A stretch of DNA of 64,000 nt from Streptomyces sclerotialus (GTDB taxonomy: Bacteria; Actinomycetota; Actinomycetes; Streptomycetales; Streptomycetaceae), in the NCBI GenBank assembly GCA_000719105.1, contig JODX01000018.1, positions 198,582-262,581 of the forward strand, given 5' to 3'. Shown one piece after another: positions 8,213 to 18,495 of the stretch; within the stretch, counting starts at the first letter, position 1; the number at the start of each line of letters is the position of its first letter. The translations under genes were made by a program, and so were the position numbers. A model generated the notes under the pieces. It did no database searches, had not been told where the DNA came from, and saw nothing but the letters and a program-made list of their open reading frames with translations.

Positions 8213-9394
8213 GTGACCGCGTTCAACGACGAATCCGGAACCGGAACCGGCGACGCCCTGCGGCGCGCTCTCGGCGTCGACCGGCGCCGCTTCCTCAGCA
8301 CCTGCACCGCCGCCGTGGCGACCGCGGCGATCGCCGCCCCCGTCTTCGGCGCCTCACCCGCCCTGGCCGCCGACCGAGGCAGAGGCCACGACAACGACCA
8401 CGGACACGGCGGCGACGCCCTCGTCCCGCCGGGCAAGCGCGGCATCATCCTCTACACCGTCCGGGACGCGACGGGCCGCGACCCGCTCGCCTCCGACCTG
8501 CCCTCCGGCTTCCGCGAGGTCTTCAAGCAGCTCGCGCGCTTCGGCTACCGGCAGGTGGAGTTCGCCGGCTACAGCCAGCACGCCAACGCGCCGGGCGGCG
8601 CCGACCTGGGTACCGTCAAGGGCGCGAAACTGCTGCGCTGCTGGCTCGACGACTACGGGCTGCGGGCCCAGGGCAACCACGGCTTCATCCCGTCCTCCTG
8701 GCCGCTCACCAGCGCCGACCTCGACACCTTCAAGCAGCACCTGGAGATCGCCAACATCCTCGGCCTGGACCACATGGGCACCGGCGGCGACCCCACCGGC
8801 AGCTCCTACCGCGCCGACTGGGACGTCGCGGCCGACAAGTGGAACGCACTCGGCGCGATAGCCCGCCGAGAGGGCATCAAGCTGTACACGCACAACCACG
8901 ACGCGGCGTACGGCTTCCTGCTGGACGGGGGCCCGCTGGACGACCAGGGCCGCCCCACCCGCAGCTCCGGCATCCGCAAGCTGGAGTACTTCCTCAAGGT
9001 CACCGACCCGCAGCTCGTCTGGCTGGAGATGGACATCTTCTGGGCGCACGTGGCCCAGTACAAGTTCCACACCTACACGGCCCACGACGGCTCCACCCGC
9101 AGGAACGTCTTCGACCCGGCGGCGCTCGTCGCCCGCCAGAACAAGCGCTACCCGCTGTTCCACGCCAAGGACGGCACCGTCAACACCACCAACGGCCAGG
9201 GCTACGACATGGTGGCCTTCGGCACCGGTGACATCGACTACCGCACGTTCTTCTCCCGTGTGGGGGAGCGGAACTACCACAACCCGATGGTCGAGCAGGA
9301 CAACGCCCCGAGCGCCACCGACCCGGGGCAGTCCCTCGAGTACGCGAAGACCGGTTACGAGGGCATCGCGGCGCTGCGCAGGAAGCGCCGCTGA
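8213..9394 (+). CDS. Tat-exported sugar phosphate isomerase/epimerase-like TIM barrel
   Basis: A 393-residue protein starting at a GTG preceded by a purine-rich GAAAGAGAG. The N-terminus is a clear Tat signal: DRRRFLSTC near residue 24, then an Ala-rich hydrophobic stretch and an ASPALAA cleavage region near residue 46. After a short Gly/His/Asp linker comes a TIM barrel of the sugar phosphate isomerase/epimerase type, with YRQVEFAGYSQHANA, KLYTHNHDAAYGF, VWLEMDIFWAH and LFHAKDG contributing likely metal ligands. The Tat route fits a metalloenzyme folded before export. It is separated from the ebo operon by 171 bases and probably has its own promoter, but the theme suggests action on an exported sugar-like product. 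Confidence 0.88.
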   Translation: MTAFNDESGTGTGDALRRALGVDRRRFLSTCTAAVATAAIAAPVFGASPALAADRGRGHDNDHGHGGDALVPPGKRGIILYTVRDATGRDPLASDLPSGFREVFKQLARFGYRQVEFAGYSQHANAPGGADLGTVKGAKLLRCWLDDYGLRAQGNHGFIPSSWPLTSADLDTFKQHLEIANILGLDHMGTGGDPTGSSYRADWDVAADKWNALGAIARREGIKLYTHNHDAAYGFLLDGGPLDDQGRPTRSSGIRKLEYFLKVTDPQLVWLEMDIFWAHVAQYKFHTYTAHDGSTRRNVFDPAALVARQNKRYPLFHAKDGTVNTTNGQGYDMVAFGTGDIDYRTFFSRVGERNYHNPMVEQDNAPSATDPGQSLEYAKTGYEGIAALRRKRR

Positions 9395-9409
9395 CACCGG
9401 ACCCACGTC

Positions 9410-9447
9410 AGGTGGCCCTCCCCACGGCATCGTGGGGAGGGCCACCT
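9410..9447. terminator. Bidirectional hairpin terminator between convergent genes
   Basis: A perfect 17-bp stem (9410-9426 with 9431-9447) carries a GCAT tetraloop. It lies 15 bases after the stop of the rightward 8213 gene and 72 bases beyond the stop of the leftward transporter gene, so it can serve both. Confidence 0.88.
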
Positions 9448-9519
9448 CTTACGGGAGACGTTGTCCGGTACCGGAACCGGAGCAGTCGGGGACGAGCGCG
9501 GCGAACGGTGGCGGGGAGC

Positions 9520-10905
9520 TCAGGTCATCTCCTCGCCGAGGGGCTGAGGGTTCGGCACGATGTTCCTGCTCCTGTCACGTCCGGGCGGGCTGAGGAACAG
9601 CGCCACGAAGCCGGCGAAGAACGAGATGGAGCCGGCCAGGATGAAGGCGCCGTTGAGACCCCAGGCCGTCACCACGACGGCACCCATGCCGGAGCCGAGC
9701 CCGGAGACCAGCTTGGAGCTGTACACCATGCCGTAGTTGGTCGCGTTGTTGTTCTCACCGAAGTAGTCCGCCGTCAACGCCGCGAACATCGGGAAGATGG
9801 CACCGCCACCGAAGCCGGAGATCGCGGAGAAGATCAGGAACAGCGGCAGGTTCTGGATCTCGGCCGACCAGATGATGCCGAACTGGGCGAGGCCCAGGAC
9901 GACACAGACGTACAGCAGGCACTTCTTGCGGCCGTAGAGGTCGGAGAGCCAGCCGATGACGCCGCGCCCGGTGCCGTTGACGACAGCCTTGAGCGACATG
10001 GCGGTGGCCACGATGCCGGCCGCGAATCCGGCGTGCTCGCCGATCTCGACCTGGAAGGCGATACCGAAGATGTTCACTCCCGAGGTACAGGCGAGACAGA
10101 ACCACATGAGCGCCACACGGCCCGTCCGCCATGCCTCCGAGGGGCTGTACTGGTGCACGGCCGGCGGGTTCCTCTCCAGGGAACGCCGTGCGCGAGGGTC
10201 GTCCGGAGGGTTGAGCGGGTCGATGTGGGCCGGCCACCAGTTCTTCGGCGGGTCCTGGAAGAAGAACCCGGCGACGGCCACCATGAGCGCGAGGAAGATG
10301 CCGACCGAGACCAGGATGACCTTGAAGTTGGAGATGTCCATGACGGTGGTGAACAGGAAGACGAAGGGCACCGAACCGTAGGCGAAGCCGCCGTTGACGA
10401 AGCCGGTCTTGCCGCCCTTTCGCTCCGGATACCACTTGCCGACCATGTTGACGCAGGTGGCGTACACCATGCCCGCGCCCATCCCGCTGAACATACCGAA
10501 GCCGACGAAGGCGAGGATGACGTGCGGCGCGTAGGCAAGTGAGAGATAGCCCAACAGCGTGCCCAGCGATCCCAGCATCATCGCCCAGCGCGCGGGCAGC
10601 TTGCCGGTCTCCCGCAGCCGGCCCGCGGGGAAGGCCACCGCGGCCTGGAAGAACACCCAGACCGTGAGCATCCAGAAAATGCTGTTCTCGGACCAGTGAT
10701 GTGCCTGGTGGATCGTCTCTTCGGCGGACGCGAACGCGTATTCCGCGGAGGAGATCCCCATCATGCCCACCCAGGGCAGAATCACCATCCACTTGCGTTT
10801 GCGTCCCATGATGTCGATGTCGGACTCGCCGACCCGATAGACGCGTCCGTTCCTGTCGGTCACCTCCCGGTAGGAGACGCCGTGTGGAACGTCAGTAGTT
10901 GTCAT
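9520..10905 (-). CDS. MFS transporter, oxalate/formate antiporter (OxlT) family
   Basis: The 461-residue major facilitator protein has about twelve hydrophobic helices and a long soluble loop between the halves (QDPPKNWWPAHIDPLNPP, near residue 225). That loop is typical of the actinobacterial OxlT-type carriers. The start at 10905 (MTTTDVPHG) is preceded by AAGGGGTGC; the frame runs further upstream but lacks a better signal. The transporter gene closes a leftward group of CoA-dependent enzymes, so import of oxalate or another small dicarboxylate in exchange for formate or a related anion is the likely role. The exact substrate is inferred from family and neighbours, not from substrate-site residues. 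Confidence 0.87.
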   Translation of the reverse strand: MTTTDVPHGVSYREVTDRNGRVYRVGESDIDIMGRKRKWMVILPWVGMMGISSAEYAFASAEETIHQAHHWSENSIFWMLTVWVFFQAAVAFPAGRLRETGKLPARWAMMLGSLGTLLGYLSLAYAPHVILAFVGFGMFSGMGAGMVYATCVNMVGKWYPERKGGKTGFVNGGFAYGSVPFVFLFTTVMDISNFKVILVSVGIFLALMVAVAGFFFQDPPKNWWPAHIDPLNPPDDPRARRSLERNPPAVHQYSPSEAWRTGRVALMWFCLACTSGVNIFGIAFQVEIGEHAGFAAGIVATAMSLKAVVNGTGRGVIGWLSDLYGRKKCLLYVCVVLGLAQFGIIWSAEIQNLPLFLIFSAISGFGGGAIFPMFAALTADYFGENNNATNYGMVYSSKLVSGLGSGMGAVVVTAWGLNGAFILAGSISFFAGFVALFLSPPGRDRSRNIVPNPQPLGEEMT

Positions 10906-11026
10906 GATGCATGCACCCCTTGCATCGAAAGTTGTGGCCAGCGCCCCCTGTCCATTTCCTTTCGTGTGCGCGCGGGTCCAGGGGCCGGCCGACGCGCACC
11001 GTCGGCCGGCCCCGCACTCGGTCACC

Positions 11027-13174
11027 TCATGTACCGCCCCCCAACAGGCCTGCCGCCCGCGCCCACCGGTACTTGGCACCGAGCACGGCCACCGGCTTCT
11101 CGGTCGTGTACGGGTACGCCACGACCCCCCGCTCGAAGAGGTACTGGCACGCCTCCTCCACCTCGACGTCGCCCGCGAGCGACGCCACCACGGGCTTCTC
11201 GATGCCGCGCTCGCGGAACTCGTCCACCACGCGCGCGGTGAGCTCGGCGAAGACCATGGGAGGGGTGACGATGGTGTGCCAGTAGCCGAGGACGAGCGCG
11301 TGGATGCGTGGGTCCTCAAGGCCCAGCCGGATCGTCGCCTCGTACGTCGACGGCGGCTCACCCCCGGTGATGTCCACCGGATTGCCCGCGGCCCCGAAGG
11401 GCGGGATGAACTCGCGGAAGGACGCGTCCAGGTCGGGCGGGATCTCCATCAGCGACAGCCCGTTGTCGGTCACCGCGTCGGACAGGAGCACACCGCTGCC
11501 GCCCGCCCCCGTGATGATGACGACGTTGTCCCCGGTGGGCACCGGAAGCACCGGCAACGCGCGCGCGTACTCCAGCATTTCGTTCAGCCCGGGCGCCCGG
11601 ATGACACCGGCCTGCCGCAGGATGTCGTCGTACACGGCGTCGTCGCCGGCCAGCGCGCCCGTGTGCGACCCGGCCGCCTTCGCACCCGCCGCCGTGCGCC
11701 CGGCCTTCAGCACCACGACCGGCTTCTTCGGTACGGTCGCCCGCGCGGCCGCCACGAAGGCGCGCCCGTCCTTCAGGTCCTCCAGGTGCATGGCGATGCA
11801 GTCGGTGTGCGGGTCCTCGCCGAACCAGGTCAGCAGGTCGTCCTCGTCCAGGTCGGACTTGTTGCCGAGCCCGACGATCGCCGACACACCCGTCTTCGTG
11901 GTCCGCGCGAACCCCAGGATGGCCATCCCGATGCCACCGGACTGCGAGGTCAGCGCCACCCCGCCCTTGACGTCGTACGGCGTGCAGAACGTGGCGCACA
12001 GGTCCTGCCACGTCGAGTAGTAGCCGTAGATGTTCGGCCCGAGCAGCCGGACGCCGTGCCGCTCGGCGACCGCGACGATCTCGGCCTGGAGCTCGTGCTC
12101 GCCGGTCTCCGCGAACCCGGAGGGGATCAGCACGGCGTTCGGGATCCTCTTGCGCCCCACCTCCTCCAGCGCCGCGGCCACGAACTTGGCGGGGATCGCG
12201 AAGACCGCCACATCCACCTCGCCGGGAACGTCCGTGACGCTCTTGTACGCCTTGCGGCCCAAGATGTCATCGGCCTTGGGGTTCACCGGATGGATCTCCC
12301 CGGCGAAGCCCCCGTCGACGAGGTTCCGCATCACCGAGTTGCCGATCTTGCCCTGCTCGTTGGAGGCGCCGATCACCGCGACCGACGAGGGCTGCATCAG
12401 CCGGCGCATCGAGGTGAGGATCTCCGCGCGCGTGTACGTGCGCCGGGGCTTCGGCACCGAGTCGGCGAGGATCACGCGGATGTCCGCCGCGACCGCACCC
12501 TCAGGGGTGGCGATCACGGGGTTGAGGTCCACCTCGGCGATCTCCGGGAAGTCCGCGACGAGCTGGGAGACCCGCCGGATCTGCTCGGCGACCGCCCACC
12601 GGTCCACGGCCGGCGCGCCCCGCACCCCGCGCAGGACCTCGGCCGCGCGGAGGGAGTCCAACATCGACAGGGCCTCGTCGGCGGAGACGGGCGCCAGCCG
12701 GAAAGTGACGTCCTTGAGGACCTCCACCAGCACCCCGCCGAGCCCGAACGCCACGACTTTGCCGAAGGTCGGGTCGGTCACCGCGCCGACGATGACCTCT
12801 TGCCCCGACGGCAGCAACTCCTGGATCTGTACGCCCTCGACGCGCGCCTCGGCGTTGTACGCGCGCGCGTTCTCGATGATCCGGCAGAACGCGGCCCGTA
12901 CGTCCGCCGCGCCCTCCACGCCGACGACGACGCCGCCCGCGTCGGTCTTGTGCAGGATGTCGGGCGAGACGATCTTCATCACGACGGGACCGCCGAAGCG
13001 TGCCGCGCAGGCCACCGCCTCGTCCACGTCCGTCGCCAGCTCCTCACCGGGTACGGCGATCCCGTACGCGTCGGCGATCACCTTGCCCTCGGGCGCGGTG
13101 AGCGCGTTGCGCCCCTCGGCGCGCACGGCGTCGAGCAGCGCGCGCACCCTGAGCACCCGGTCCTCGGCCATCAC
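11027..13174 (-). CDS. NDP-forming acyl-CoA synthetase (acetate--CoA ligase family)
   Basis: A 715-residue fused acyl-CoA ligase of the ADP-forming type. The order is an ATP-grasp domain first (residues about 1-225, with PVVMKIVSPDILHKTD and EVDLNPVI), then a CoA-binding Rossmann domain (SSVAVIGASNEQGKIGNS, about 265), then the succinyl-CoA-ligase-like domain carrying the phosphohistidine loop GSHTGALAGDD (about 500). These enzymes make acyl-CoA from the free acid, or ATP from acyl-CoA. The segment GPNIYGYY replaces the usual GPNCLG. The GTG at 13174, one base after the CoA-transferase stop, has better Shine-Dalgarno spacing than the adjacent ATG. Context suggests activation of the acid handled by the two upstream enzymes. 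Confidence 0.9.
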   Translation of the reverse strand: MMAEDRVLRVRALLDAVRAEGRNALTAPEGKVIADAYGIAVPGEELATDVDEAVACAARFGGPVVMKIVSPDILHKTDAGGVVVGVEGAADVRAAFCRIIENARAYNAEARVEGVQIQELLPSGQEVIVGAVTDPTFGKVVAFGLGGVLVEVLKDVTFRLAPVSADEALSMLDSLRAAEVLRGVRGAPAVDRWAVAEQIRRVSQLVADFPEIAEVDLNPVIATPEGAVAADIRVILADSVPKPRRTYTRAEILTSMRRLMQPSSVAVIGASNEQGKIGNSVMRNLVDGGFAGEIHPVNPKADDILGRKAYKSVTDVPGEVDVAVFAIPAKFVAAALEEVGRKRIPNAVLIPSGFAETGEHELQAEIVAVAERHGVRLLGPNIYGYYSTWQDLCATFCTPYDVKGGVALTSQSGGIGMAILGFARTTKTGVSAIVGLGNKSDLDEDDLLTWFGEDPHTDCIAMHLEDLKDGRAFVAAARATVPKKPVVVLKAGRTAAGAKAAGSHTGALAGDDAVYDDILRQAGVIRAPGLNEMLEYARALPVLPVPTGDNVVIITGAGGSGVLLSDAVTDNGLSLMEIPPDLDASFREFIPPFGAAGNPVDITGGEPPSTYEATIRLGLEDPRIHALVLGYWHTIVTPPMVFAELTARVVDEFRERGIEKPVVASLAGDVEVEEACQYLFERGVVAYPYTTEKPVAVLGAKYRWARAAGLLGGGT

Positions 13175-13175
13175 G

Positions 13176-14435
13176 TCAGATCACCCCGTTCGACTTGAGC
13201 AGGCGCAGCTCCTCGTCACCGAGGCCCAGCTCACCGATGTAGACCTCTTCGTTGTGCTCACCGAGCAGCGGCGAACTGGTCACCTCCACGGGCGAGTCGG
13301 AGAGCTTCAGCGGGCTGCCCACGGTCGTGAACTCACCTCGCTGGGGGTGCGGCACCGTCACGACCATCTCGTTGGCGACCAGCGACCGGTCCTCGATGAT
13401 CTCCTTGGTGGACAGGATCGGCCCGCACGGGATGTTGTGGGCGTTCAGCCGCTCCAGCACCTCCCACTTCGGCAGCGTCGAGGACCACTCCTCGATCAGC
13501 TGGAACATCTTGTTCAGCTGGGGCAGCCTGGCCTCGGGCGTCGCCCATCCGGGGTCCTCGGCCAGCTCCGGCCGGCCGATGAGCTCGGTGATCGGCTTCC
13601 AGCCCACGGGCTGCACGATCACGTACACGTAGTCGTTCGGCCCGCCGGGAGCGCACTTCACCGCCCACCCCGGCTGACCGCCGCCCGAGGCATTTCCCGA
13701 ACGGGGAACTTCCGTGCCGAAGTCCTCGTTGGGATATTCAGCGAGCGGGCCATGGGCCAGGCGCTGCTGATCGCGCAGCTTCACCCGGCAGAGGTTGAGC
13801 ACAGCATGCTGCATGGCCACGTTGACCCGCTGACCGCGCCCGGTGTTCTCCCGCTGGTACAGCGCCGCGAGAATCCCCGCCACGGCATGGACGCCCGTGC
13901 CCGAGTCCCCGATCTGGGCCCCCGTCGCCAGCGGCGGCCCGTCCTCGAAGCCCGTGGTGGACATCGACCCGCCCATGGCCTGCGCGACGACCTCGTACGC
14001 CTTGAAGTTGGTGTACGGGCCGTCCCCGAACCCCTTGATGGAGGCATAGACGATCCGCGGATTGATCTCCTGGATGCGGTCCCAGGTGAAGCCCATGCGG
14101 TCGACCGCGCCCGGCCCGAAGTTCTCGACCATCACGTCGGAGCGCCGGATCAGCTCGGTGAGCAGCTCCTTGCCGCGCTCGGTCTTGGTGTTCAGGGTGA
14201 TGCTCCGCTTGTTGCAGTTGAGCATCGTGAAGTAGAGGGAGTCGACGTCCGGGATGTCCCGCAGCTGCTTGCGGGTGATGTCACCGGTCGGCGCCTCCAG
14301 CTTGACGACGTCCGCGCCGAGCCAGGCGAGAAGCTGGGTCGCGGACGGCCCGGACTGGACGTGCGTCATGTCCAGGACGCGGATGCCCTCAAGAGCCTTG
14401 CCCGTCGTACCGGCCTTGCCCGTCGTACCAGTCAT
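13176..14435 (-). CDS. frc: Class III CoA-transferase, formyl-CoA:oxalate CoA-transferase-like
   Basis: The protein (419 residues from the ATG at 14435) is a class III (CaiB/BaiF) CoA-transferase. Visible features are [25 protein letters not shown] in the N-terminal Rossmann part, the catalytic aspartate in [14 protein letters not shown], and the glycine-rich loop [12 protein letters not shown], which resembles the flexible loop of formyl-CoA:oxalate CoA-transferase. I prefer the ATG at 14435, because GAGG lies 8 bases upstream, over a GTG at 14444. It lies between an Oxc/HACL-type ThDP enzyme and an acyl-CoA ligase in one leftward operon. Formation of oxalyl-CoA from formyl-CoA is the likely reaction; another 2-oxo or 2-hydroxy acid acceptor is possible. 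Confidence 0.85.
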   Translation of the reverse strand: MTGTTGKAGTTGKALEGIRVLDMTHVQSGPSATQLLAWLGADVVKLEAPTGDITRKQLRDIPDVDSLYFTMLNCNKRSITLNTKTERGKELLTELIRRSDVMVENFGPGAVDRMGFTWDRIQEINPRIVYASIKGFGDGPYTNFKAYEVVAQAMGGSMSTTGFEDGPPLATGAQIGDSGTGVHAVAGILAALYQRENTGRGQRVNVAMQHAVLNLCRVKLRDQQRLAHGPLAEYPNEDFGTEVPRSGNASGGGQPGWAVKCAPGGPNDYVYVIVQPVGWKPITELIGRPELAEDPGWATPEARLPQLNKMFQLIEEWSSTLPKWEVLERLNAHNIPCGPILSTKEIIEDRSLVANEMVVTVPHPQRGEFTTVGSPLKLSDSPVEVTSSPLLGEHNEEVYIGELGLGDEELRLLKSNGVI

Positions 14436-14445
14436 GGAGGCCACC

Positions 14446-16131
14446 TCACTTGTACATGGTCTGGTTCATGGTTCCGGGGGCGTACGCGTCCGGGTCGACC
14501 CAGACGTTGATCAGCGAGGGCTTCCCGGACTCGCGGGCACGCCGCAGCGCGGGGCCGATGTCGGCGGGGTCGCGGACCTCCTCGCCGTGGCCGCCCAGCA
14601 TGCGCGCGAACTCGTCGTACCGGACGTCCCCGAGGGTGTTGCCGACCCGCTCGCGCTCCTTGCCGTACTTGGCGGCCTGGCCGTAGCGGATCTGGTTCAT
14701 GGAGGAGTTGTTGCCGACGATGCCGACGAACGGGAGGTTGTAACGGACGAGGGTCTCGAAGTCCCAGCCGGTGAGGGAGAACGCGCCGTCACCGAAGAGA
14801 GCGACGACCTCCTTGTCGGGCCGTGCCTGCTTGGCCGCGAGCACGAAGGGGACACCGACGCCGAGCGTGCCGAGGGGGCCCGGGTCCATCCAGTGCCCGG
14901 GTGACTTCGGCTGCACGACCTGCCCGGAGAAGGTGACGATGTCGCCGCCGTCGCCGATGTAGACCGAGTCCTCGGTGAGGAAGTCGTTGATCTCGCTGAC
15001 CAGCCGGTACGGATGGATGGGGGAGGCGTCGGACCTCAGCTGCGGCAGCCGCTTCTCGATCGCCGTCTGCTCGGCGGCGCGCAGCTCGTCGAGCCACTCC
15101 TTGCGCTTCGACGCGCCCCCGTCGATGCGCCCGGAGGCGGCCTCGGCCACGGCCTTCAGCACCATCCCGGCGTCACCGACGATCCCGAGGTCGATGTCGC
15201 GGTTCTTGCCGACGGTCCGGTAGTCGAGGTCGATCTGTACGACGGTCGCGTCCGGCGAGAGCCGCTTGCCGTAGCCCATGCGGAAGTCGAAGGGGGTACC
15301 GACGATGACGATGAGGTCGGCGTTGGTGAAGGCGTACCGGCGCGAGAGCTGGAAGTGGTGCGGGTCCCCGGGCGGCAGCGTGCCGCGGCCGGCGCCGTTC
15401 ATGTAGGCGGGGACGTTCAGCGTACGCACCAGCTCGATGGCCGCCTCGGTGCCACGGGTCGTCCACACCTGACTGCCCAGCAGGATGGCGGGCTTCTCGG
15501 CGTGCACCAGCAGATCGGCCAGCTTCTCCACGGCCTCCGGGTCGCCGGCGGACCGCGTGGAGGCGCGGTAGGCACCGGCCTTCGGCACCCGCGCCTTCTC
15601 CACCGGCACCTTGGCGTCGAGCACGTCCCGCGGAATCTCGAGGAAGGAGGGCCCCGGCGCACCGTGGTAGCACTCGCGGAACGCCATCGACACCATGTCG
15701 GCCGCGCGCGCCGTGTCCGGCACGGTCGCCGCGAACTTGGTGATCGGCGTCATCATGTCGACGTGCGGCAGATCCTGCAGCGACCCCATCTTGTGCTGGG
15801 TGTGCGCCCCCTGACCGCCGATCAGCAGCATCGGTGACTCGGCGCGGAACGCGTTGGCGACACCGGTCACGGCGTCGGTCGTACCCGGGCCGGCCGTGAC
15901 GACGGCGCAGCCGGGCCTGCCGGTGATACGCGCGTACCCGTCGGCGGCATGGGCGGCGACCTGCTCGTGGCGTACGTCGACGACCTCGATGCCCTCGTCG
16001 ACGCAGCCGTCGTAGATGTCGATGATGTGGCCGCCGCACAGGGTGTAGATGACCTCCACACCTTCCGCCTTGAGCGCCTTGGCGACCAGGTGACCACCGG
16101 AGATGAGGTTCTGGCTGTTGTCGTCGGGCAT
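14446..16131 (-). CDS. ThDP-dependent enzyme of the oxalyl-CoA decarboxylase / 2-hydroxyacyl-CoA lyase family
   Basis: The 561-residue protein has the three-domain layout of ThDP enzymes. The N-terminal PYR domain has the cofactor-activating Glu in [14 protein letters not shown] (about residue 56), and the C-terminal PP domain has the [15 protein letters not shown]...NN ThDP signature (about 440-470). The tail [16 protein letters not shown] matches the Oxc/HACL branch in style, but lacks the Ser-Gly-Arg that follows DPDAGVE in Oxalobacter Oxc. Oxalyl-CoA decarboxylation to formyl-CoA plus CO2 is the context-based guess. Acyloin-type condensation or lysis of 2-hydroxyacyl-CoA, or acetolactate-synthase-like activity, remain open. 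It is the first gene of the leftward operon, read from the shared operator region at 16.23 kb. Confidence 0.82.
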   Translation of the reverse strand: MPDDNSQNLISGGHLVAKALKAEGVEVIYTLCGGHIIDIYDGCVDEGIEVVDVRHEQVAAHAADGYARITGRPGCAVVTAGPGTTDAVTGVANAFRAESPMLLIGGQGAHTQHKMGSLQDLPHVDMMTPITKFAATVPDTARAADMVSMAFRECYHGAPGPSFLEIPRDVLDAKVPVEKARVPKAGAYRASTRSAGDPEAVEKLADLLVHAEKPAILLGSQVWTTRGTEAAIELVRTLNVPAYMNGAGRGTLPPGDPHHFQLSRRYAFTNADLIVIVGTPFDFRMGYGKRLSPDATVVQIDLDYRTVGKNRDIDLGIVGDAGMVLKAVAEAASGRIDGGASKRKEWLDELRAAEQTAIEKRLPQLRSDASPIHPYRLVSEINDFLTEDSVYIGDGGDIVTFSGQVVQPKSPGHWMDPGPLGTLGVGVPFVLAAKQARPDKEVVALFGDGAFSLTGWDFETLVRYNLPFVGIVGNNSSMNQIRYGQAAKYGKERERVGNTLGDVRYDEFARMLGGHGEEVRDPADIGPALRRARESGKPSLINVWVDPDAYAPGTMNQTMYK

Positions 16132-16226
16132 GGCGAAGTCCTGTCCCTTCGTAGGGGATGGGGTGCGCGTTCGCGCAGCTCAAACGAGGTGCGGACACTG
16201 CTCGTGGATGCCGTCGCGGTAGATTG

Positions 16227-16250
16227 CATACAGTCGACGAATACTGTATG
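16227..16250. promoter_or_regulatory. Palindromic operator overlapping divergent promoters
   Basis: CATACAGT and ACTGTATG form a perfect 8-bp inverted repeat with an 8-base spacer, in the 259-base gap between the leftward ThDP-enzyme gene and the rightward sucC. TTGCAT (16224-16229) and TATGAA (16247-16252) are 17 bases apart and could be the rightward -35 and -10. The symmetric arrangement gives a similar leftward pair. The half-site resembles those of GntR-type regulators, but no regulator gene is adjacent. Confidence 0.65.
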
Positions 16251-16390
16251 AAGCTTGTTATCCCGCATCCGGTGGGTGGTGTCCAGGGGGCGTGCGGCAC
16301 TTTCCGAGGGTTTGGTGAACGGCTGTGTGACGCGGCCCTTCCGCCGGCCCTCGATCGACTCTTCAGCCGACTCAATGGTCAGGAGCCGGA

Positions 16391-17517
16391 ATGGACCTGT
16401 ACGAACACCAGGCAAGGGAACTCTTCGAGCAGTACGGCATCCCGGTGCCACGGGCCGAGGTCACGGACTCGTCCGAGGAAGCACGGGAGATCGCCCGCAG
16501 GCTCGGCGGGCGCGCCGTCGTCAAGGCCCAGGTGAAGACCGGCGGCCGCGGCAAGGCGGGCGGCGTGCAGCTCGCCGCCGACCCGGCGGCGGCGGAACGG
16601 ACCGGCGGATCCTCGGCATGGACATCAAGGGCCACACGGTCGACAAGGTGATGCTGGCCCAACCGGTGGACACAGCCGAGGAGTTCTACGTCGGTTACGT
16701 CCTCGACCGCGCCACCGGCGGCTTCCTCGCCATCGCGTCGGCCGAGGGCGGCATGGAGATCGAGGAGGTCGCGGCGACCAGGCCCGAGGCGGTCGCCCGC
16801 ATCCCCGTGAACCCGTCCGAGGGCGTCACGACCGCCCAGGCGGCCCGGATCGCCGAGGCCGCCGGGCTGCCCCCGCAGACCGTCGACGTCCTCGTACGAC
16901 TCTGGGAGGTCCTCGTCGGAGAGGACGCCCTGCTGGTCGAGGTGAACCCGCTCGTGCGCACGGCACAGGGCCGGATCCTCGCCCTCGACGGCAAGGTCAC
17001 CCTCGATGACAACGCCCGCTTCCGCCAGACGCGTTGGGGCGACGAGGACGACACACACGACGACCCCCTGGAAGCGGCAGCCGCCGCGAAGGGTCTCGAC
17101 TACGTGAAGCTGGACGGCGAGGTCGGCATCATCGGCAACGGCGCCGGCCTCGTCATGTCGACGCTCGACGTGGTCGCCGGCTGCGGCGCCCGCCCCGCCG
17201 ACTTCCTCGACATCGGCGGCGGCGCGAGCGCCCAGATCATGGCCGACGGCCTCTCCGTCGTCCTCTCCGACCCGGCCGTGAAGTCGGTCCTCGTCAACGT
17301 CTTCGGCGGCATCACCGCATGCGACGCGGTCGCCGACGGCATCGTACGGGCCCTGGACACGGTCCGGCTCACCAAACCGCTGGTGGTCCGCCTGGACGGC
17401 AACAACGCGGCACGCGGCCGCGCGATCCTCGAAAAGCGCGCCCACCCCCTGGTCCAGCAGGCCACCACCATGGACGGTGCCGCGCGCCGCGCCGCCGACC
17501 TCGCCCACGCAGTGTAA
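16391..17517 (+). pseudogene. sucC: Succinyl-CoA ligase beta subunit homologue with a frameshift
   Basis: Translation from ATG 16391 (AGGAG upstream) gives a normal SucC start, [16 protein letters not shown], and the ATP-grasp segment [16 protein letters not shown], up to about residue 70. The family sequence then continues in another frame with [36 protein letters not shown] and the CoA/phosphate-site strand [12 protein letters not shown]. The switch falls in the GC-rich stretch 16590-16612 and equals loss of one base. An internal ATG at 16618 could make only the part after the first ATP-grasp lobe. Without the shift the length would be about 375 residues, normal for SucC. It may be real decay or a consensus error, because the partner sucD is intact. 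Confidence 0.82.
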
Positions 17518-17528
17518 GGAGCCGGCAC

Positions 17529-18428
17529 ATGGCGATCCACCTCACGAAGGAAAGCAGAGTCCTGGTCCAGGGCATGACCGGCGGCGAGGGCATGAAGCAC
17601 ACCCGCCGTATGCTCGCGGCCGGCACGAACGTCGTCGGCGGCGTCAACCCGCGCAAGGCGGGCAGGACGGTGGGCTTCGACGAGCATGCCGTTCCCGTCT
17701 TCGGCACGGTGCACGAGGGCATGGACGCGACCGGCGCGGACGTCACCGTCGTCTTCGTACCGCCGGCTTTCGCCAAGGCGGCCGTCATCGAGGCCGCCGA
17801 CGCCGGCATCGGCCTCACGGTCGTCATCACCGAGGGCATCCCGGTCCACGACACGGTCGCCTTCACCGCATACGCGAAAACGAAGGGCACCCGCATCATC
17901 GGCCCCAACTGCCCCGGCCTGATCACCCCGGGCCAGTCCAACGCGGGCATCATCCCGGCGGACATCACCAAGCCGGGCCGCATCGGGCTGGTCTCCAAAT
18001 CCGGCACGCTCACCTACCAGCTCATGTACGAGCTCCGCGACATCGGCTTCTCGACCTGCGTGGGCATCGGCGGCGACCCGGTCGTCGGCACCACCCACAT
18101 CGACTGCCTCGCCGCCTTCGAGCAGGACCCGGACACCGACATCATCGTCCTGATCGGTGAGATAGGCGGCGACGCGGAGGAACGGGCGGCGGCCTACATC
18201 CGCGAGCACGTCACGAAGCCGGTCATCGGTTACATTGCCGGCTTCACGGCACCCGAGGGCAGGACGATGGGACACGCGGGCGCGATCGTGTCGGGCTCCT
18301 CGGGCACCGCACAGGCGAAGAAGGAGGCCCTGGAGGCGGCCGGAGTGCCCGTCGGCGGCACACCGACCGAGACGGCGCGGCTCGTCCTCGCCCGCCTGGA
18401 AGCGGAACGTGCAGAGAATCAAGCCTGA
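17529..18428 (+). CDS. sucD: Succinyl-CoA ligase alpha subunit
   Basis: A 299-residue protein with the complete SucD layout. It has a CoA-binding Rossmann domain ([18 protein letters not shown]), [26 protein letters not shown], and the phosphohistidine loop [13 protein letters not shown] near residue 240. The ATG follows TAAGGAG with 8 bases between. It normally pairs with SucC in interconverting succinyl-CoA and succinate with NTP. Here the pair diverges from an oxalate/acyl-CoA operon across a shared operator, so it is probably a second, specialised copy handling another dicarboxylyl-CoA rather than the citric acid cycle enzyme. That role is inferred from the neighbours. Confidence 0.93.
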   Translation: MAIHLTKESRVLVQGMTGGEGMKHTRRMLAAGTNVVGGVNPRKAGRTVGFDEHAVPVFGTVHEGMDATGADVTVVFVPPAFAKAAVIEAADAGIGLTVVITEGIPVHDTVAFTAYAKTKGTRIIGPNCPGLITPGQSNAGIIPADITKPGRIGLVSKSGTLTYQLMYELRDIGFSTCVGIGGDPVVGTTHIDCLAAFEQDPDTDIIVLIGEIGGDAEERAAAYIREHVTKPVIGYIAGFTAPEGRTMGHAGAIVSGSSGTAQAKKEALEAAGVPVGGTPTETARLVLARLEAERAENQA

Positions 18429-18495
18429 TGTCACCCATAGCTGACGGAAGATGACTTTCCGGAGCCGCCCCGTCTGGCTACCGTCTTGGGTACCA

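Noticed and set aside
10904..13198. 764-codon plus-strand frame over the acyl-CoA ligase
   Set aside because: Arg/Val/His-rich composition and no motifs; the minus strand encodes a complete NDP-forming ligase.
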